Assembly: GCF_023156195.1 (NCBI RefSeq)
Contig: NZ_JAKUKA010000001.1
Location: 1,426,001-1,490,000 of the forward strand
Source: Chitinophaga sedimenti
GTDB taxonomy: Bacteria; Bacteroidota; Bacteroidia; Chitinophagales; Chitinophagaceae
Direction of reading: 5' to 3'
DNA: 64,000 bases
Shown piece by piece: positions 9,242-18,948 of the stretch; within the stretch, counting starts at the first letter, position 1; the number at the start of each line of letters is the position of its first letter. The position numbers and the translations under genes were made by a program. The notes under the pieces were generated by a model. That model did not search any database. It was not told where the DNA came from and was given only the letters and a program-made list of their open reading frames with translations.

Positions 9242-10252
9242 ATGAAGCAACTTGTCCTGATACTCTTCTCCGGCATCGCTACGATGTCCGCCACGGCGCA
9301 ATCCCTGGAAAAAACAGCCCATGCCTTTATTGCCACGCTCGATAGCAGCCAGCGCACGGCCACTTTATTCGCCCTGGAAGATGCAGAGCGGTACAACTGG
9401 CATTTTGTGCCAAGAGAACGCAAAGGTCTGCCGCTAAAAGCGATGACCGCCGCGCAGCGGAGCAAAGCCTACGAACTCCTGAAAGCCTGCATGAGCAGCA
9501 CCGGTTATCAAAAGGCCACTACCATTGTGGAGCAGGAATTGATTCTCCGCGCGCTCGAAGGCAGGGGCGACAATGATACCTACCGCGATCCCGGCAAGTA
9601 CTACTTTTCCGTCTTCGGTATGCCGGGGAACGGCAAACCCTGGGGTTGGCGGATGGAAGGGCATCATCTTGCGCTGAACTTTACTGCGGCGGATAAGAAA
9701 ACGATCGCAGTTACGCCCACTTTATGGGGCCAATCCGGCCATCGTACCCGATGGGCCTAAAAAAGGTCAGCAGGTATTGAAGGAGGAAAGCCAACTTGCC
9801 TTCGCATTGCTCGAAAGTCTTACACCCACCCAACTGGCCGGTGCAGTCGTGGCCGAAAAAGCGCCATCCGATATTATTACCGGCAACAAACGTAAAGCGT
9901 GGCTGCAAGACCCTCCGGGACTGCCCTACGGTCAGTTGCAACCGGCGCAGCAGGCGCAATTGAAACGGCTGCTGGCAGTCTATATTGACCGGTATACAAA
10001 GCTAATGGCGGACGTGCTATGGAAAGAGATCAACGACGCGGGTTTGGAGCAGTTGCATTTTGCCTGGGCCGGCGGCAGGAACTGGGGTAGCGGTCATTAC
10101 TACCGGGTACAGGGGCCGACATTTGTTATAGAGTACGATAATACGCAGAACAACGGCAATCACGTGCATACCAGCTTCCGCGATCTGAAAAATGATTTTG
10201 GGAGGATATGTTGCGGGAGCATTACGACAATGCCCATCACGCAAAAAAGTAG
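9242..10252 (+). CDS. Secreted DUF3500 protein, frameshifted
   Basis: ATG 9242 starts a signal peptide (MKQLVLILFSG, ending ATAQ). The body matches the DUF3500 family, with YNWHFVPRERKGLPL, GWRMEGHHLALNF, and FAWAGG, YYRVQGPTFVIEYDNTQNNGNHVHT toward the end. The frame changes near 9735 (joins to NPAIVPDGPKKGQQ) and near 10200, where one G restores the tail EDMLREHYDNAHHAKK ending at TAG 10250-10252. The conserved His and Asp residues suggest a hydrolase or metal site, but no activity is established as far as I know. Confidence 0.8.
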
Positions 10253-10331
10253 CGTCACTATGGACTCCCCCGGTAGTTTTCATTTTTAATCCAATAAAAC
10301 CCTAATTTCACCCTGGTAAAATTTAACGGAA

Positions 10332-11197
10332 ATGATGCGATTTTCCCCCTGGTGTTAGCTGCAGGGCTGCTGTATACGCACACCTCCTCCGCCCAGAAAG
10401 TCGTGGAGCCCAAAGCGATGAGTGACGAATGGTCCAAACCATACGAACCGTTCCGTATTGCCGGCAACCTGTATTACGTAGGCACCTACGACCTCGCCTG
10501 TTACCTGGTGACAACGCCGCAGGGAAATATACTCATCAATACCGGCCTGGCCGCCTCTACGGGCATTATCCGCAGCAATATCGAAAAGCTGGGCTTTCGG
10601 TTTGCCGATACTAAAATCCTGCTCACCACGCAGGTGCATTACGATCACGTTGGCGCCATGGCGGAAATCAAAAAGCTGACCGGCGCTAAGTTGATGGTGG
10701 ACGAAAAGGATGCAGCGGTTATGCAGGACGGTGGCACGTCAGATTATTATTTCGGTGGTGATCATGCGGTATTTAAGCCGGCTAAAGTAGACCGCCTGCT
10801 GCGCGATCATGATACGGTCGCGCTGGGCGGCTCAAAACTGGTACTGCTGCATCACCCGGGACATACGAAGGGCTCCTGCAGTTTCCTGCTCGATGCGCGC
10901 GATGGCGCCCGCACCTACAGGATACTCATTGCGAACATGCCTTCCATCATCATCGATGGAAAATTCTCGGAGGTGAAGTCCTATCCCGGTATGGCTGCTG
11001 ATTATAAACGCACGCTTCAACAGATGAAAGCCGTTTCTTTCGACCTGTGGGTGGCTTCACACGCCAGCCAGTTCGATCTGCATACCAAACGAAAGGCAGG
11101 GGACAACTACAACCCGGCCGTGTTTGCGGACAAAGCAGCCTATCAATCCAAACTGCGCGATTTGCAGCAGTCTTTCGATAAAAAAATGAAAGAATAA
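10332..11197 (+). CDS. Subclass B3 metallo-beta-lactamase, Gln116 type
   Basis: Periplasmic zinc hydrolase that could open beta-lactam rings. The metal motif reads QVHYDH, the B3 pattern with Gln instead of the first His as in GOB-type enzymes. The other ligand regions are HHPGHTKGS (His196 type) and ASHASQF (His263 type). The opening segment GNLYYVGTYDLACYLVTT is typical of B3. The ATG pair at 10332/10335 begins a signal peptide that is interrupted in the T4C5 run at 10341-10349. One added T gives MMRFFPLVLAAGLLY. The in-frame GTG at 10352 is a secondary choice. It lies 79 nt after DUF3500. A non-lactamase hydrolase remains possible. Confidence 0.87.
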
Positions 11198-11206
11198 TAC
11201 CCATTA

Positions 11207-11607
11207 TGGATCTCACCAACACCCTTCAAAACGCTTGCAAATACGCCAGCACCAACTTTGACACCGCCGCCTGGCGACGCTTCATCGACGGGCTGGTCAT
11301 CGGCAATCAACTCGATTATTCCTGGGACGATGCGGATGATACCGGATCAACGTGATGAGCCGCGAGGGGGAACAGGTGTTCTTTTGCGGCCGTAATATGC
11401 CGTTATTATTTATTTCGGAAGAATATTCGCTTACGGGTCTGGATAGTTATCCGCACAGCCGGAGATCGTGTCCGCGCAAGATTGGTGGACGGCATCCTAC
11501 ACCTTCAGCTGGATGAACTAACGACCACCTGCCTTAGCTGGCATACCGAAGAAATACCGCACCGGGGCAAGTTCTCGCTGCTGGATTTCGTGTATGCGAC
11601 ACATTGA
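11207..11607 (+). CDS. Broken hypothetical gene
   Basis: ATG 11207 opens 9 nt after the lactamase stop and reads MDLTNTLQNACKYASTN until a stop near 11355. Sensible coding continues in a second frame (RINVMSREGEQVFFCGRN, then PLLFISEEYSLTGLDSYPHS) and in a third (DRVRARLVDGILHLQLDEL) to TGA 11605-11607. At least two frameshifts are needed to join about 130 residues. I do not recognise the family. Spacing suggests it was co-transcribed with the lactamase. It may be a decayed gene or consensus error. Confidence 0.45.
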
Positions 11608-11634
11608 TGAAGCACGCCCATTAAAACACTCGAT

Positions 11635-12999
11635 ATGAAGACGATCAGCCGTTTATCTTTCTTGTTATTCATTCCACTTACCGCCTTAAAGCCACCTGAT
11701 CCACCCAGGAAACCCAATGTAGTCATCATTCTTACTGACGATATGGGATTCAGTGATATCGGTTGCTTCGGTGGCAATTTTGTACCGACGCCGCACATCG
11801 ACCAGATGGCGAAAAACGGGTTGAAGTGCACCCAGTACTACAGCGCTGCCCCGATCTGCTCGCCGTCCCGCGCCGGAATGCTTACCGGTCAGTACCCCGG
11901 CCGCTGGAACTTCGCTACTTACCTCGACAATAAAAAGCATAACAGGGACGCTGAACAGGCCGACTACCTCGACCCGAAGGCGCCCTCTATTGCCCGGATA
12001 TTTAAAAATGCCGGCTATGCCACCGGCCACTTCGGTAAATGGCACCTCGGCGGCGGCCGCGATGTAAAGGATGCCCCCGGCTTTGACCAGTATGGCGTTG
12101 ATGAACACAACAGCACCTACGAAAGTCCGGACCCGGATCCGCTGCTTACGGCCACCAACTGGATCTGGTCGGATAAAGACAGTATCAAACGCTGGGACCG
12201 CAGCAAGTACTTCGTTGACAAAGCGCTCGACTTCCTGCAACGTCACCCGGATCAACCCTGCTTTATCAACCTCTGGCCCGATGATGTACACACGCCCTGG
12301 GTACCACGTAAAGACCCTGAATCTGCTGCTGTATACCCGGCAAATCCGGAAGAAGAAGCTGCGTTTAAAGGTGTGTTGAAAGAATATGATGTACAGATCG
12401 GTCGTTTCCTCGAAGGACTGAAACGACTAGGTCTTGATAAAAACACGATCGTCATTTTTACCAGTGATAACGGTCCGCTGCCTTCCTTCCGAGGCGCCCG
12501 CGCCGCAGGTTTCCGCGGTACGAAGCTCTCGCTGTACGAAGGCGGTACGCGCATGCCTTTTATCATCAATTGGCCGGGGCATATAAAAGCCGGCGTCACA
12601 GACGAAAGCTCGGCCATCAATGGCACGGATTTGCTACCCACACTCGCCGCCATGGCGGGTGTACCTTTACCTGCAGGTTATAGGGGCGATGGGGTTGATC
12701 GCAGTACCGTGTTGCTGGGCAGGCCCTCCGCGCGCAGGCAGGACATGTACTGGGAGTACGGTCGCAACAATGTGGCTTACCGTTTTCCGCGCCAACGGGA
12801 TAAAAGTCCGCAGCTGGCCGTCCGCTCCGGCGACTGGAAGCTGCTGATGAATCACGATGGGAGTGGGGTAGAGCTCTATAATATTCAACAGGACAAGGGA
12901 GAAACAACGAACCTTGCCGAAAAGGAAGCAAAACTGGTGAATGAGCTCAAAGCGAAGCTCACAGAATGGTGGGAGGCCTTGCCCAAATTGAAGGCATAA
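11635..12999 (+). CDS. Secreted sulfatase
   Basis: Arylsulfatase-type enzyme of 454 residues that hydrolyses sulfate esters, probably on host or algal polysaccharides. The signature CSPSR near residue 75 places the Cys that is converted to formylglycine. Metal and substrate residues are visible in ILTDDMGFSDIG, GHFGKWHLGG, INLWPDDVHTPW and FTSDNGPLPS. The N-terminus (MKTISRLSFLLFIPL) is a signal peptide. Its maturase (a formylglycine-generating or anaerobic maturase) is not in view. It is followed by a strong bidirectional terminator. Confidence 0.93.
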   Translation: MKTISRLSFLLFIPLTALKPPDPPRKPNVVIILTDDMGFSDIGCFGGNFVPTPHIDQMAKNGLKCTQYYSAAPICSPSRAGMLTGQYPGRWNFATYLDNKKHNRDAEQADYLDPKAPSIARIFKNAGYATGHFGKWHLGGGRDVKDAPGFDQYGVDEHNSTYESPDPDPLLTATNWIWSDKDSIKRWDRSKYFVDKALDFLQRHPDQPCFINLWPDDVHTPWVPRKDPESAAVYPANPEEEAAFKGVLKEYDVQIGRFLEGLKRLGLDKNTIVIFTSDNGPLPSFRGARAAGFRGTKLSLYEGGTRMPFIINWPGHIKAGVTDESSAINGTDLLPTLAAMAGVPLPAGYRGDGVDRSTVLLGRPSARRQDMYWEYGRNNVAYRFPRQRDKSPQLAVRSGDWKLLMNHDGSGVELYNIQQDKGETTNLAEKEAKLVNELKAKLTEWWEALPKLKA

Positions 13000-13038
13000 A
13001 GAAAGAGGTTGTAATCGCAGATTACAACCTCTTTCTTT
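12998..13038. terminator. Bidirectional terminator
   Basis: A 19-bp perfect inverted repeat (AAAGAAAGAGGTTGTAATC and its complement) around a GCA loop lies between the convergent sulfatase and lipoprotein genes. A-rich and T-rich flanks on both sides allow termination in both directions. Confidence 0.8.
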
Positions 13039-13063
13039 CCATTAACCCCGTTGTGGGTCAATC

Positions 13064-13872
13064 TTAATACTTCTTGTAACTGATGTTCAACTCACCATCA
13101 AACGCGTTCGTGTAATTAAACAACCACTCAAAATTGTTGTAGCTGCTGGAACGCGAAATGGTGGCCGGATAACCCCAGCTGCCCAATGTTGTCGGGGTAA
13201 ATTTATTGTTCTTTGAAAAGTCTCTCGCCATTACCTGCCACAGCGGATGTGTACCCAGGAAGCTTTTCAGCGTGTCGTGCTGGTACACCAGCGTGTACGG
13301 CGTTTCGTTGATCGGCGCATAGGTGGCGGAATCCAGGTTGCCTGCAGTGCCGTAATAATAGTCAACGGTGGCGGTAGCGCCGCTCCAGTCTTCATCCTGG
13401 TGTACAATGCGGCCCAGTGCATCATAGGTAAAATGATAAATCACCCAGGGGTAGATGTAACCGCCCGGGGTAGGGTGCGGCTCGTCATCCGGGCCCCATT
13501 CGCCATTGCCCATAATAATCGTGTCACGGACGATCTGGTTAAGACCGTTGTATACGAATTTGTGCCATGACTCGAAATCGTTGCCGAAAATAGGGTTCCG
13601 CATGTAGTTCACCAATCCCTTCGGTCTGCCCGAACCATCATATACAATATGGGTCTGGGCATGACGGAAGTCGTCGTAGTTGCGGATAATACTGTCGGGG
13701 TTGCCCTGGGCATTGTAATAGAAGCGGAGGGTGTCCCAGTGTGCGGGGTAAAGCGGGCCCCAGATCTTATCGATCCGTACCTTTTAGCGTGAAACTGGCC
13801 AGCTTGTTTCTGGCAGGAGGTGGCGGCGATAAGGCATACGGCGGCCACCAACAAAGTAAGGGTTTGTTTCAT
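13064..13872 (-). CDS. Lipoprotein with RHS/YD-like repeats, frameshifted
   Basis: The start codon at 13872 opens MKQTLTLLVAAVC followed by the lipobox AATSC, so the product is a lipoprotein. After about 30 residues the frame changes, with the change complete by about 13615. The remainder contains motifs such as HFTYDALGRIVHQDEDW, KFVYNGLNQIVRDTI and IVYDGSGRPKGLV, which resemble YD/RHS wall-associated repeats in loose form. Bacteroidota often carry such small lipoproteins of unknown role. The end is NISYKKY. Convergent with the sulfatase. Confidence 0.65.
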
Positions 13873-14098
13873 GTACTTGTTTTTATATGTGGGGGGATTA
13901 ATGGCGTGTTGCCTTTTGTTTCATGTAATAATGCTTACAGGGTAAAGCGCTGTCAGAATGATAAAGAAATCGGGTTTGCTGTGCGCACATGGTTTCGCTT
14001 ACTCATTGGTTTCCTCAATAAAAAAGGTAAATTTTGGGGTAGATGTATTGGGTGTTAACGGGTTTAAAGATAGTTAAAGAAATATAAAAACAAACATA

Positions 14099-14128
14099 TT
14101 TGTCACGAGGGATTTAGATTTAACTTTG
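14099..14128 (+). promoter_or_regulatory. Bacteroidota-type promoter for the radical SAM gene
   Basis: TTTG (14099-14102), an 18-nt spacer and TAACTTTG (14121-14128) match the two-box Bacteroidota promoter. The TTG start at 14151 lies about 22 nt downstream. The surrounding 278-nt gap is otherwise AT-rich with no gene. Confidence 0.55.
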
Positions 14129-14150
14129 CGGGATAAAATTCAGAACGATT

Positions 14151-16345
14151 TTGAGCGCGTCCGTTTTCCTGATTACACCGCCCTTCACACAGCTGAATAC
14201 GCCTTACCCGGCCACCGCTTACCTGAAGGGCTTCCTGAATACCAAAAACATCACGTCTTTTCAGGCGGACCTCGGTATTGAGGTAACACTGGCTTTGTTT
14301 TCCCGCAAAGGCACGGAAGCGCTGTTCTCCCGTATCACCGAACGCGATGGTTTGTCCGACAATGTTACCCGCATCCTGGCACTGCAGGACGACTACATCC
14401 ATACTATCGACGATGTGGTACTTTTTCTCCGGGGAAAAATCCCACACTGGCGCACCGCATCTGCAAACGCGACTTTCTTCCCGAAGCCGCCCGTTTCGCA
14501 CAGCTCGAAGACCTTGACTGGGCCTTTGGGTCCATGGGTACACATGATAAGGCAAAACACTTTGCTACCATGTACCTCGAAGATCTGTCGGACCTGATCA
14601 TGGAGTGTGTCGACGAACACTTCGGCTTCAGCCGCTACGCCGAACGGCTGGCCCGCTCCGCCAATAGCTTCGACGAGTTGTATGAAGCGCTGCAGAAGGA
14701 ATATACCTTCATTGACGAACTGCTCATCAACCTGTTGAAAGAAAAGATGCACCGCCTGCAACCGCAGCTGGTCGCTATTTCGGTACCCTTTCCCGGTAAT
14801 CTGTACGCCTCGCTTCGCTGCGGCCAATGGATCAAAGCCAATTTTCCGCAAACCAAAATAGCCATGGGCGGCGGTTTCGCTAATACGGAACTGCGGTCGT
14901 TATCCGATCCGCGGGTATTTGAGTTCTACGATTTTATTACCCTGGACGATGGCGAAGCACCTATCGAAAATTTGCTCAAACACGTGCAGGGCGAAGCGTC
15001 GCAGGAGGGGCTCAAACGTACGTTTACGCTCAATAACGGCGAAGTATCCTACCACAACAATGCCGCCTGTCATGATTACAAGCAGGGCCAGGTAGGCACG
15101 CCCGACTACGCTGACTTATTACTCGATCAATATATTTCCGCCATCGAGGTGGTAAACCCGATGCACCGCATGTGGAGCGATGGCCGCTGGAACAAGCTGA
15201 CCATGGCGCATGGCTGCTATTGGGGTAAATGTACTTTCTGCGATATTTCCCTCGATTATATCCGCGTATATGAACCGATTGCCGCGTCGCTGCTGTGCGA
15301 TCGTATGGAAGAAATTATTGCGCAAACCGGGCAAAACGGTTTTCACTTTGTGGACGAAGCCGCGCCGCCTGCACTGATGCGGGCGCTGGCGCTGGAAATC
15401 ATCCGCAGGAAATTAACAGTAAGCTGGTGGACCAACGTGCGTTTTGAGAAAAGCTTTACGCGCGACCTCTGCCTGCTCCTGAAAACTTCCGGCTGCATTG
15501 CCGTGTCAGGTGGGCTGGAGGTGGCATCTGACAGGCTGCTGGAGCTGATCCAGAAAGGGATCACTGTTGCGCAGGTGGCACAGGTGAACCGTAACTTTAC
15601 AGAGGCAGGCATCATGGTGCATGCGTACCTCATGTACGGTTTTCCTACGCAAACGGAGCAGGAAACCATCGATTCGCTCGAAATGATCCGCCAGATGTTT
15701 AAAACCGGTATCCTGCAATCCGCGTTCTGGCACCTGTTTACGATGACGGCACACAGTCCCGTAGGCATGGACCCGGCGAAGTATAAAGTCAAAAAGGAAA
15801 CGGAATTAACAGGCGCATTTGCCAACAATGATATTGTACATATCGATGAATCCGGGGCCGATCATGAAACGTTCGGTTTCGGGTTGAAGAAATCGCTCTT
15901 CAACTACATGCACGGCCTTTGTCTCGATGATCCCTTGCAGAAATGGTTTGAGTTTAAAGTGCCCAAAACCAAAGTGGCGCCGGATTACATCGAAAAGTGT
16001 TTGTTGGAGGATATATACGTTACGCCCAAGCCCACGAGCAAAGTCGTGTGGCTGGGCAAACAGCCCAAGGTGGAACACTTCACCAAATCGAAAAAAGGCA
16101 ATACATGGGAAATGACCTCGCTCACGTTCCAGGACCGCCGCGAAAAGGTAAGCATCAGCGTGAGTCAGCCGCAAGGCAAATGGCTGGCGGAAATGCTGGA
16201 AAAGTTGTCGATCAGTAATCCTAAAACCTTTACACTGCAAGAAGTAAAAGATAGTTATGCAGCTGCCGAACTCGAAGACTTTGAACTGTTCTGGGATAAT
16301 AAGCCGGTGAGCACCCTGTACAAGTTTGGCCTGCTAAAATTGTAA
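14151..16345 (+). CDS. B12-binding-like radical SAM protein, frameshifted
   Basis: About 730 residues in all. The N-terminal third resembles a cobalamin-binding Rossmann fold (AISVPFPGNLYASLRCGQWI, then AMGGGF), without an evident DxHxxG. The radical SAM barrel carries HGCYWGKCTFCD, a CX4CX2C spacing instead of CX3CX2C, then HFVDEA and SGGLEVASDRLLELI. The C-terminal region may be accessory. The start is TTG 14151. The first frame breaks near 14445, where one A in an A5 run restores NPTLAHRICKRDFLPEAA. Substrate unknown. It is followed after 6 nt by a small gene that is likely a partner. Confidence 0.85.
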
Positions 16346-16351
16346 GCCCGC

Positions 16352-16855
16352 ATGAAAATCAGTAAGTACGCACAGGAAGGCAAATCCGAAAATTATCAGC
16401 ATGCCGAAGCAAGAGGATTGCTGAAAGCCGGCGAGGCTGCGGCTTTATTGTCGAAACGTTTGGGCGTTAAAATAACGGCAAAGGAGATCGAGGTGTTCTC
16501 CAAAGAATGGCACCACGCGGGTGTATTCAACGCCGGTAGGGGTATCAAAGGCCGCCGGGTGTATTTCTTTTCGGAGGAAGCTTTAAGTAATATTTCTTTG
16601 GATGCGATTTTAGCTAATCGTAATAAGCCGAAACCCGTGCCGGACGAGCGTACGGTACAAGGTTGGTATATCCAGTTCTTCAAAATGACCGATCCTGCAA
16701 CCCGCAGGCGTTATTCCAAACCGTTCGTGGGCATTTACAAAGGTCCCGCCCACAAAAAGCCCAAGGGCTTTAAACCACTGTCGGACGAAGCGTTCGAAGT
16801 TGCCGCCAAACAGCGCGGAAAAGCGCTGCTGCCCGGTGAAACGCCCTCCTTTTAA
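16352..16855 (+). CDS. Hypothetical protein linked to the radical SAM gene
   Basis: A basic protein of 167 residues beginning MKISKYAQEGKSENYQHAEA. It starts 6 nt after the radical SAM stop, so the two are probably translated from one mRNA. The region around EAAALLSKRLGVKITAKEIE looks helical and the middle (GIKGRRVYFFSEEAL) may be a beta wing, giving a faint winged-helix impression. The C-terminal half is Lys/Pro-rich. No family recognised. It has no signal peptide or membrane segment. Confidence 0.7.
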   Translation: MKISKYAQEGKSENYQHAEARGLLKAGEAAALLSKRLGVKITAKEIEVFSKEWHHAGVFNAGRGIKGRRVYFFSEEALSNISLDAILANRNKPKPVPDERTVQGWYIQFFKMTDPATRRRYSKPFVGIYKGPAHKKPKGFKPLSDEAFEVAAKQRGKALLPGETPSF

Positions 16856-17109
16856 CCCGGTAATTCCGGCCATTGGACAAAGTGTTTAACCATTCATCAG
16901 AATTAACCTCCGTCTATATGCTAAATTCCGGCGGCGCACTTGCTAAAACCACGTGTGCTGTTTAGCCCGCTGCCATCGTGATAATTCCCCGAATCGCCAG
17001 TAGAAAAACGGTTTAGCACCCGATTAAGTGTTTTAAGTTTAACACTGTTTTTTGACCATTCGTCAGTAATTTTTCGACTTACAAAAAGAACATCTTTATT
17101 TTGCCGGCT

Positions 17110-18929
17110 ATGGTACTAAGATCGAAAAACAATTTTATTGGCCGGTCTCTCCGGATCGGCTTTTTATGTGCATGCGGTGCAGGCTTTGCTTTTTCACAGC
17201 AGGCCAGGGCTCAGGGCCAGCTGCCGCTGCAGGATTTTTCTTCTTTTAAAAATGCCGGCAAAAGCTGGCAGATTGTAGGGGATGTGACTACGGAACAGGG
17301 AAAGGAGAACACTTTCAAAACCTCCGGAGGTACAGGCGTTCTCGTTAATCAACCTTCAAGGAAGGTGCACGGGGAAGATCTTTTTTCCAATTTCGAACAT
17401 GGCGACATCGACCTCGAACTGGAATACATGATGGCGCAGGGTGCTAATTCAGGCATCTATTTACAGGGACGTTACGAGTTGCAGCTGCTGGACAGCTGGG
17501 GCAATCCCGCTCCCAAACCCGGCGATAACGGCGGTATTTATGAGCGTTGGGATGACAGCAAACCTGAAGGTCAGAAAGGCTACCAGGGTTATGCTCCCCG
17601 CCAGAACGCCAGCAAGGCTCCCGGTCTTTGGCAGAAGCTGCGTATCTCCTTCCAGGCGCCCCGTTTCGACGCTGCAGGCAATAAAATCGCTAACGCGAAA
17701 ATGCTGCGTGTAGAACTGAACGGCGTATTGATCCACGAAAACGTAGAATTGGCCGGTCCAACCCGTGGCGCCATCGGCGGCAACGAAGTAAGCTTCCGGC
17801 CCGCTCCGCATCGGGGTGACCATGGTGCAGTAGCGTTCCGTAACATCAACATCAAACAATACGATAAAGCCCGCCCCGAACTGAGCGGCTTATCTTACAA
17901 AGCCTACAAAGGCCGCTTTGACCGCGCAACGGATTACAGCAAACAGAAACCCGAGGCAACCGGCACTTCCAGCCTGCTGACCGCCAACGCTTCTCATCTT
18001 TCACAGGAGTATACCCTGGTATATACCGGTACCCTCAACGTAAAAGAAGCAGGCGAGTACCAGATCGAACCTAACACCCAGGGCGGTAACGCCATGTTGT
18101 CCATTAACGGTAAACCCGTTCGTGGCCGCGTAACACTGGCTGCAGGTAGCACGCCGGTAGAAATCATGTACTCCCGCTCCGGCGACTGGGGTAATCCTAC
18201 TTTGGGCCTGAACATCACTGGTCCTGGTGTACGTACGTTCTATGTAGGCGATGTAATCACGCCGGACGATACCGATCCGATTATCCTGAGCGCACCGACC
18301 AACACCGTGCTGAGGAGCTTTACAGACGTTCCCGGTTATGGCAAGGTAACGCACGCAGTATCTGTGGGCAGCCCGCTGAAAGTGAACTACACCTACGATC
18401 TCGACCATGGTATGGTGGTACAGGTTTGGAGAGGCGAGTTCTGGAAACAACACCGATGTGGCACGAGCGTGGTAACGGTACATCCCGGCCCATGGGCGCT
18501 GTACAGCGTTTGGGCAAACCGTTCTTCCAGCTGGCGAAACTGAGCGGCGAACAGGCTGCCTGGACCGCCGACTCCACCGGCAGCGGTTACCGTCCGAAAG
18601 GTTATGTACTGGACGACCAGGACAGGCCTACTTTTAAATACAACATCTATGGCGCAACCGTTACCGACCAGGTGCGAGTGGCAGAAAACGGCCGTGGCAT
18701 TGTACGCGAAATCAGCGTAACCGGTGCTCCGTCTGACCTGTACGCTAAGCTGGCCGAAGGTTCCCAGATTGAATCAATAGGAAAGGATCTCTATCTCGTG
18801 GATGGTAAAGCCTACTACCTGCAACTGCAGGATGCGGGCGGCGCCAAAGCTGTGGTACGTGAATCCGCCGGCGTAAAAGAACTGATTGTTCCCGTACGCG
18901 GCAAATTGAGTTATTCCATCCTTTTCTAA
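17110..18929 (+). CDS. DUF1080 (3-keto-glycoside hydrolase-like) protein, frameshifted
   Basis: Secreted multi-domain protein of about 606 residues. After a signal peptide (ending QARAQ), residues 40-255 are a DUF1080 domain with MAQGANSGIYLQGRYELQLL and DNGGIYERWD. This concanavalin-like fold is found in 3-keto-disaccharide hydrolases. A PA14-like or beta-sandwich region follows (TLVYTGTLNVKEAGEYQIEP), then an unrecognised tail. The frame breaks at about 18430, where one C joins GEF to LETTPMWHERGNG. The gene is 19 nt from the CxxCH cytochrome gene. It probably acts in the periplasm on oxidised glycosides. That role is inferred from the family. Confidence 0.82.
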
Positions 18930-18948
18930 CCTTTAGACCGATCAACGA

